From contig JASANC010001821.1 in NCBI GenBank assembly GCA_030248135.1, positions 16,849 to 80,848 on the forward strand: 64,000 nucleotides of DNA. The letters are read 5' to 3'. The position numbers were made by a program, and so were the translations under genes. This DNA comes from Theristus sp. LFF4_11 (lineage: Eukaryota; Nematoda; Chromadorea; Monhysterida; Xyalidae). Shown here in pieces: positions 22,701 through 31,700 of this stretch; position 1 is the stretch's first letter; each line of letters begins with the position of its first letter. Below the pieces are notes generated by a model, which was given only the letters and a program-made list of their open reading frames with translations, was not told the origin of the DNA and made no database searches.

Positions 22701-25700
22701 AAAAGGCCTGGCTTAGGTTAGGGTAAGCGGGAAAAAACCATTACCAAGTCAAAAGCGAGCGCTTTCCAATGGGTATTGAAAAGTATTGCCTATTCAGAAG
22801 TGACAGCTGACTGAAGCATATTACTTTTCTTAAACCCGTATCTTAAACTGAAACAGTCAACAACAGTCGGTTAAAGCAGCTCAAAATCAAAATGCAATGC
22901 ATTTTGAGTCCGCGTCGTAGGCAAGGTCAAAAGGGAAAACCAACTCAAAATTAATAGTTGTATTTATTATCAGCTAACCGTGCCGTAGGCACGGGTCAAT
23001 TTGCTAGTGTTATATTCAAAACCTGAAATCCTATTTCAATCCTTCCTGCAAATATTGAAATGCTAAATCGAATTGAATAATTTTGTGGCGAGTGTGGTCG
23101 TGGTGTCACAAAAAAAACAGAAAATAAAAATATTGGTTTTGACCTCGACTGTGTTACGTTACACTGATCGGAAAACTGCTTTCAGTGAAGTTTCACGGCC
23201 AAAAAGCACGCAAAACACAGCATCAAAAATGACGGTTATGACGCTTTCTCTTCTCTTCTGTCAATTGACCGTAAATAATAAGAGTTCCAAGCACGAAAAT
23301 TCAACCACAGTTGCAGATTATGTCACGGCAATCATATAAATCCATCAGTCCGCAGAGCAGATGAAGCAAATCCGAAAAAAAAACAGATATCCCGGTAAAA
23401 CAGCAGCACCAACAAACACCGAGTGGGTGGGGCACGTGAGTGAAGCCAGTGTTCGCAAAGACGCCGTTTCCGCGATTGAGCAACAAAAAAACGGCAAACG
23501 CAGAGAAGCGGGGAGACGAACCTGCCCGAGCGCACATGGCGGTTGACTGGAATGATCGGTGTGGTCGGCGGCAGTGAGCGTGCGCTGCGACACGTTCTGA
23601 CCGGAGCAGTCTTGTGCGCTGATCGCCGCTGCTGCTGCGTCGCTCGACGGCGACATGCCACGAGCGTCGCCCGCAGCGACTGGCGTCTCTCGCTGGCGTA
23701 CGCTGTGCGCTGGCGGTGGCGTGTTCGCCAGAATGGCCGACAACGCCAGGTCTGGCGTGCTGCGGTAGTGCGCCCGGTCGACTGGTGGCGGCGCGCGCGC
23801 CTGCCACAAACGATGGCGTTTGATTTTTGTCAAAGATTTTTATAAAAAAATGCAGTTTTCTCGGAGTCGTGTCTGATGCGGTTTACAGATGCACCTCAGT
23901 CAATACAACAACGGCTAAAGTGATTGACGTTGACACAGAGCTCTTCACCACACCATACAGTCTATCACGCTAATATATGCAACTAGCTGATTGGTTGGTT
24001 GGTCATAGAAATTCTCAGCGCTGATTGGTTAGTCATGAGCAATTCTGAGCGCTGATTGGTTGATCATTACGTCATGTCGCATATATTTTCCAGATGGACT
24101 GTAGGAATGTTACAAGTTGCACAGTCACAATGTGAATGTGCACGCGTGCGATCATCGTTATGTCTGTGGCGGCGTGTTTGTTTGTGACTGTGCACTACCC
24201 AGCATCGTATTCAAAAACATCCTCTGATCGAGGACTGACGAAGACAGAAAAGCGAGCAGAATGCAGATAGCAAACTCACCTGTTGATATGAGCTGAGACT
24301 GTTTGCAAATGACGCCGCTTCGCTCGTGGACGCTTGCTGTGTTGGTGTCAACTGGTCAAACGACGGCTGCCTGCAACAGCGAGCAGGGGGATTCAGGTGC
24401 ATTCATGAAGATGCAGCAAAATGCGTGCTTTGTCATAAAATTCCAAAATAAAAATACAGATGTGGCTGTAGCAGAAATTGCATAGCAGCGCTTTTCATGA
24501 GTGCGAAAAATGTCACTCTGTAGCATGCGTGACTGTTGCTGTCGCTACGGATGTTTCATGAATCCAGCTTTGAAGCGTTTACTAACTGGGTAGGATTTCG
24601 AGAATGCTCATTGTGCATCATTTTCATTTAGAAAGCAAACAAGCACGTTTTATTCACAGCACGTTGTACTCGAATAAATATAAACGTTTCGGGTTTCGTG
24701 AATGGTGAATTGACACAAGGAACATTCAAACAGGTATAATGTTCGAAACAAAAAAAATGCCTTGCGAAAAACAGACAATTCTGAACAGCATTCTCTCAGC
24801 CACACTCTCCTTTGTTTGCACAAGGAAATTGATAAATTTCATCATGAATGTTGCAGCGTAAACGATATAATTGGAACATTTTCCACATCAAATCCTGAAA
24901 GCTTTTGGGTGCTGGGAAACGGTTTTAAAACGAACACAAACCCTTTTTCCTGGCCATATACAACCGGTTTTTACCAGAGCTAATTTTGGCGATGTTTTTG
25001 TATCGCCCGGTATAACCCAGAAAAGCGTACAGAGAACGTCGTCAAGTGGTGCGCCCATCCGTGTCTATTCTGCCATCAAGTGCCTCTCGATCGCACGAAC
25101 GCACAGACAAGAGCGCTACCAACCAACCGTTAGTGACAAATTTCGAAACAGGCATACGCAGAGCACACATGCGTAACGTACGTCAATGCGGTGCTATAGT
25201 CGGGCGCCGGTTTGTAAGGCGGCGGGACACGTTTGTAGCGAGTCACCGTCGGACCTGACGAAGCACCAACGCTGTTGTTGTTGCCTTTGCTCTCTGCGGC
25301 CCCATCAATCGAACGTTGCTTCGTGCCAACTATGGCTTTCTTAATCTGACCTGCAAACGAACAACCGTTTCAACGGACTGGTTTTAAAATGTGAAAACCA
25401 TGGAAAAATTTTTCAACACAAATCGGGTGCTGTGCTGCGTGCGGACACAACAGGTGAAATCAACTCGTTACATGTAAACGCTCAACAATGAGCTCCAGTT
25501 TACAGCTCCTGGTCTGAAGACAGTGCACTTGGTCATATAACACAATAATTTTGCAGTCACCAAAAAGCACGCACGCACCCACACGGTACATTACTGTTCC
25601 ATGGGTGTGCCTGTGTGTTTGTGCCAGTGTTATGCCATATTTTGACCCCCACCATATTTTGACCAAAGTCTTTTTTGTTGTTGTTGCATTTGCGCTTTTG

Positions 25701-28700
25701 CTACATACCTGTACCAATACATCACTCACTACTACTTCAATCACTACTTCAATTCTCTAGCTGTTCATTAGTATGCATCTTGAAACATTAAAACACAAAC
25801 AAGACAAAAAGAACCACTTCAAATAGAACAACCCCTTTTTTAGCAAAACATATGTATCTAGATGTAACAGCGTAATCTTCCCAACTTTTACCCATTTTTA
25901 GCAAACCTGGGTTGAACTGGACGGCCTGGGAGTAGATGTGTACACATACAAAGTGATGCAAATGCAAATGCACAAAAAATCTGTTGGGATAAGGGTCAGA
26001 AGTCAACGCAGCGGTGTGGGTCAACGCATTGTGCATTGAGTCGTTTGTGAAGTCTAGCCCCCATTGGTCAAGTGAAACTTCATATCACCTTCCATACACT
26101 GAGTTTCGGGTGTAGGTCAAAATATGGCAGCTGCAAAATTGCCATAATTTGACCCTCCGGTCAAAATATGGCGGGGGTCAAAATATGGCATGACACCGAC
26201 ACCGGTAGTGCAACAGTACGGCATTTATAATGACTTGCGCTTTACCATCATGCGAGCTCGTCATGACACGAATTTCTCCTTGAACATCCGTCAAAGCCGG
26301 TTGTTTTACTACTATTGCCACGCACACCACCAACACACACACACACCGTTGCACTGTTGCTGTGCGTTGCGAATGGCGGCGGCGACGGCCGACTGAATCA
26401 CGTCGGGGCTGCTCACGGACACGGCCGGCGAACAAGCGATGTGCGGCGTCGACTGCGTCAGACGATTGCTCAGCATCAGAGCGTGCGAACTGGTGAACGG
26501 TGGCGCTTGTTGTTGATGATGAGCTTGCAGTGAATGTTGCTGTTGTTGTTGTTGTTGTTGGTGTTGTTGTTGTTGTTGATGGTGCTGTGGTTGTTGTTGT
26601 TGTTGTTGTTGTTGCTGGTGTTGTTGTTGATGATGCTGTGGTTGTTGTTGATGATGCCGTTGGTTATGATGATGTTGGGAATACTGTTGCAGTTGGTGAT
26701 GTTGTTGCTGATGGTGTGCACCGGCCAGTTCATCATCAGTATCATCCTCATCAACCGCAGCACTCAACGCCATCTGCCATTCGCGGCCATTCATGCCACT
26801 GGCATTCGACTGCTGTGGTTCGTGATGACGCATCACTGCAACAAAACTTTGGAATTTTAAAAATAGGGAAACAGGTTTCTTTCGTTTTGATGAAGTTGAT
26901 GTCACATACAGTTTCACTCTTTTCAAAGCCAACTAGCTGATTGGTTGGTGATCACGTGATGCATGCATTCTGTGCAGGAATTGGTGTGGATGTGGAACGT
27001 GATTTGCACAGAAAGCATGCATCACGTGACCACCAACCAATCAGCTAGTTGGATATGTTACCGAGTTAGACTGTAGAGTGAACCTCTCACTGGTACACCC
27101 CGGCGGAGTGACAATAAAGAAATGAATTGAGCGTTTGAGCGAGGTCACGAATGCGTGCTCGAAAATCCGATACATCTTCACACGACCGTTCACCAGAGCA
27201 GCCTACACACAAAGTCGCAATGCGCCAGCGTGCGAGCGAGCGTGCTCCAGGCAGTCAGAAAAACAGCCTGGCCAACGCTAAAAATTGCTGCGACAACACC
27301 TTTTCCGTAGAGGCGGCAATGAACAACCAACAAAAGAATGAGCAATGTCTTTCGCCTGACCATCGTTCGAGTGTCCGCGCGGCACGCCAGTTGGCGCCAC
27401 GTGCCGTTTGACATAGGTTGGCAGCGTTGACGTGCTGTACGAGCCTGGGCCACCAGTGGGCAGCACTAGCCCATAGTGCTAGAATGGAAAACAACCAAAA
27501 ATCACAAATCGAAAATCGAGCAAAAATCTGAACGGAAGTTAGAACTATTGGTGGTTTACTTTGACAAAACGAAAAACAGCCGCAATTTTTGGGTGTTCTC
27601 TACGCTTTGGACTCCTTTTATTTATTCATTGAAACCGAACGGCAGAAGCACCTTCATTGCAATGCTGTTTTGTCTTGAATAAAAAAATGATCCAAAAACA
27701 ACAACCGTTGTGCTGGGCGCTTGTGGCTGCGGTAGATAATGGAACAACTCGTTGGTGTTTTCAGTTGCATTTTGCGTCGTCGCTGCTACCGACGTCTGTT
27801 GCTCAGTAACCATCGAGAGTGACCTGATTAAAAATGCACACTTTTACGCCGATTCATTAATGCACATGTTTGTTCAAATCTGCCACTTTTTGCTGATAAC
27901 AGAGTTCGTGAAAGAAGAACGAACGGGTTGGGAGTTGCAAGAAAATATTACTAACCCCATAAATGGGTGGTGTTCGATTTCAACCAAACCTGATAGTTGT
28001 TCTTCCTACCGCAATTCAAAGTTTCACTTCTGAAAAACTTAGTACTCTCCGAAAAGTGACAGGTTCAAAAACAAACAAACCGCAGTTGTACATAGGGTTG
28101 GCACAGGAAAATAACCGGTTTCTTTTCCGTTTTAAAACCGGTTTTTTCCAGTTTTTTCCTGAAAAAAATAAAGAACCGGTTTTTAGATACCTAAAAAATT
28201 TTCTAACTTCGTCGTAGTGAAAAATCACAATTCTTAATTTGATTGATAAAATGTAAAATTATATTTTTGAAAAAACGGTGCAGTGAACTGTGTCGAACTG
28301 AACTGGTGAAGCATCATTTTGCAAAAGCTTTTGTGTCAAGGGTCAAATAAAATACAATGAAGACAAGGTGACTGCTAGTGCTAAACAAAGTGCACATGCA
28401 GACTGACTGACGACGTTGTCGATTTGAAGGGGTAACTGATGAAATGTTATTTTTCAAACGCCATCCGCTACCGGTTTCACTTTGCAGTTCTGCAAATCTC
28501 GCCCCCTAATCGGGGTCAGCTATCCGGTCTCCTTGCAACCGTCCCTCCCCCGCTTCCCACCCCTACACGGTCACTGCCCAGTCGTTTTCAATTTATTGAA
28601 CGTGCTGCCCTGCAAACCAATAAAAGCGAAATTGATTTGATTTGAAACAAAAAAAAATTGGGTAGCATTGGGTAGCAAAAAAGTAGCAAATTGGGTACGT

Positions 28701-31700
28701 TGTATCCCCGAAAACAGCGTTTTACGCTGCTCAAAAACATCAGTTTTTATGTATTTCCTATTTTGAGTTCAAGGTGCCAAGTTTTGGAAAGTTTAGGAGC
28801 TGAGAAACATTTGTTTTTTCGGTTTTAAAACGGAAAAGAAACCGTTTTTTTTCTGGCAATATAAAAAACCGGTTTATTACCAGCCCAAGTTGTATATCGG
28901 TAGTCAAATTGAAAAAAAAAACACGAATGAAGAGGTCCTGAGTTCCGTGACGTGCTACTCCTAGCCAGAGCCAGACCCTGAGGTGCAGCTACCTGCTGTG
29001 CATCAACTGTGTTGAATGCGCATTGTCGCCGTTGTCGCACACAGCATCCACCGTGTTTGTGTTCAACCGAAAAAAGTGCAACTGCCACGTGAACAACATC
29101 GCAACATAACGAGCCATTTCCGCATCGTCCATCGTGAACTGAACACCGCTGCGCAGTTCGGCCAACCCGATCACGAGATGACGTTTGTGCGATGTCACCT
29201 CTACGATTTCTTGCCATCTGAGAATTAGTATCTTCTTTATAAGAAACCAGATTACCTTTTGAGTGAAAAAATCTTTTCGTTCTAACTCGTTTTAGTACGG
29301 TATCAAGACACGATATTTTTTCAAGTGTCTTTTGTAAAATAAAATCGGTTTCTTACTGATTTTGAACACAGGTTTTCGGCCAACTTTTCGACTAATTGTT
29401 CCGTTTTGCTTGACCATGACGAAAGTTGAACGCAGATTGAGCGAGACCAAACACAATTGATACCTTGTTTCCGCGTGTCATTTTACTGTAACCATTTCAC
29501 TGCAACTTTAGTCCCACTCTGAAGACAGTGCACTTAGTAATGTTGCACAGTGACAAACAAACACACAGGCACACGCTGATGATGACGCGCGCGCAGACTG
29601 AAATGTTCGTGGGTGTTCGTGGCTGTGCGTGCAACATTACTGTGTTGTGTAACAAACGACCTAGTGCACTGTCTTCAGACTAGGACTTTTACTTGCCTAT
29701 ATTTCAACGGTGCTCCTTGTAAGCGTTTTACGATGATTCCATTCTGATAGTGATAACCGATGAACGTTGAACTCTGCTCCTCTTCATCCTGAAAAACGAA
29801 TAGTTTGGGCGATTTTTTTGTATCGTGCTTCGAACGAAACTGCAGTCGAACCCTAACTCATGGGAAATCAGCTGATTGGCTGGTGATTACGGTCATGCAT
29901 GCTTTCGGTGCTGTGGGGGCGTGCTTCCATTCGAGGAAAGTACAGCAACACCAAAAACAGATAATAGAAAAAAGGAAGAACAACACGGAACGGAGACGCA
30001 CCCGAGCACCAAAGAATTCCGTGCCATAGGCGTCGTTCTGCTGCACGGCCTTTATGTAAAGCAGCTCAGCCTCGGCAGCGGTGACGCCGCGCAGCTCCTT
30101 GTGCGCAATGATCACTTGGCGCGTCAGATCCTCCAACACTTGCCGCCCAGCGGTCAAATGCTGCAATGTGGCGATTGCTAGATTGGCACACTTTCGGACG
30201 ATGCCGCTGCCTCGCCATACCGGTGTGTCTGCGGGGTACCGTGATGCGCAGCGTGCGCGTGATTCGTGGCGACTGGCGTTTCGCGGCACCGCTTTGTGAA
30301 GCATTTGCAGTGTTTTTCTCTTTCCATTTCTCTCAACTCAGGGCGCTGCTCGCGAAAACCTCCTGCGGGCCGCGAACTACACGGTACCACACATACGGTC
30401 GCACGGGCATATAAGGACTGGTTTCGGGGGCTGTACTGGCGGCAAGAAACCATACGTGTACATTATTTTTCGTGGGGTACAGAGCGCATGTGTAGTGAAT
30501 AAAGGGAACGGGCTGGCTTACTCACCCACACAGCCACAACAGACGGGATTATGAAGTCTAACTCCAAAAAACCCAACCACCAAACCAGTTTTCATTTTTA
30601 TGCGTTTTCTATGAAAAAGTGACATGTGTTTACTCGGAAATACTGATTATAAAAGCAGCACGATTCGCATGCTAACAATTCCTATGCCAAAAAAAAACAA
30701 TTTCAAAGGGGCACTCACTTTTGGTAACAATGAAACGGTTGACATGAATTCAACGGTGTGCGTTGACTCATCGTGGTCGCCATACTCCACTGAAACATTT
30801 CGTCAAAAAAAGTGTGTAAACTTTTAAAAATTCTTAGCATTCAAAACCAAAAGACGAAAACTGCCCGGTTTTTGCACAATTATGATGCAGTTATGAGAGT
30901 TGATGGATAAAGAGCAAATATGAACCAAGCAACACGTCCTGAATTCAAATGCAATCACCTGTTTTTTTAGGTGGCCGAACCGTTTCAGCAACTCATACAT
31001 AAAAAACTAAGTTGAATCGATCAAGTGACCTTGCAAACTGAAGCTAGCGAGCACAATCGCACGATCCGGAGACACCAACAGACGCCCTTCAATGATGTCC
31101 GACTTCATGTGCAGGAAGTAGTAGTATCTGAAAATAGAAACGGTCAGTATTTAGTTGATGCATTGCAACAACATGCAAACACTTCTGACCAACAATCCGT
31201 CGTAGATGGGATTTCCAAGACATTTGGATTTCAGGCTGTGTATCGTGGTTCTTCCTGAACATGAGCTGATAAAACTACAAAATCAAAATTGTGTCCAACC
31301 TAACTTGATTCGCAGAATCTAACTTTCAAGCATGCAAATCAAAAATTAAAAAACAAACACATGACACATCCCTATATCATATAACACCGCTGTTGCTCAT
31401 TCCATTCCACCCACGAATGTGTTAACGCCATAAACTCCACAAACCAAAACAAGTTCATGCTTGAATAGTTTGATCCGAAACCAAAAAACTAAAATCAAAT
31501 ATTATCTTTCTTATTGAGTGTGTCGTACGAAATATGCATCGAAACATTAAAAAAAACCTTTCCCCCATCAAAAAATTTTAATTTTTTCATTATTGACAAT
31601 CTTCCAAAAATTAAAACGTCTAAAAAGTGTATCCTCTTTCATCCCCGTGCAACACAATAACATGTCACTGCAAAAAGTACCACCGAATAAAAGTCCAAAC

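Noticed and set aside
21440..22720. Interstitial telomere or chromosome-end fusion (TTAGGTTAGGG)
   Set aside because: The word occurs once per unit of about 235 bases and not as a head-to-tail hexamer array, and it lies inside a bounded Helitron.
26476..26940. Plus-strand Val/Leu-rich and minus-strand Asn-rich ORFs
   Set aside because: They are shadow frames of the His/Gln-rich exon, which alone has matching splice sites and flanking coding sequence.
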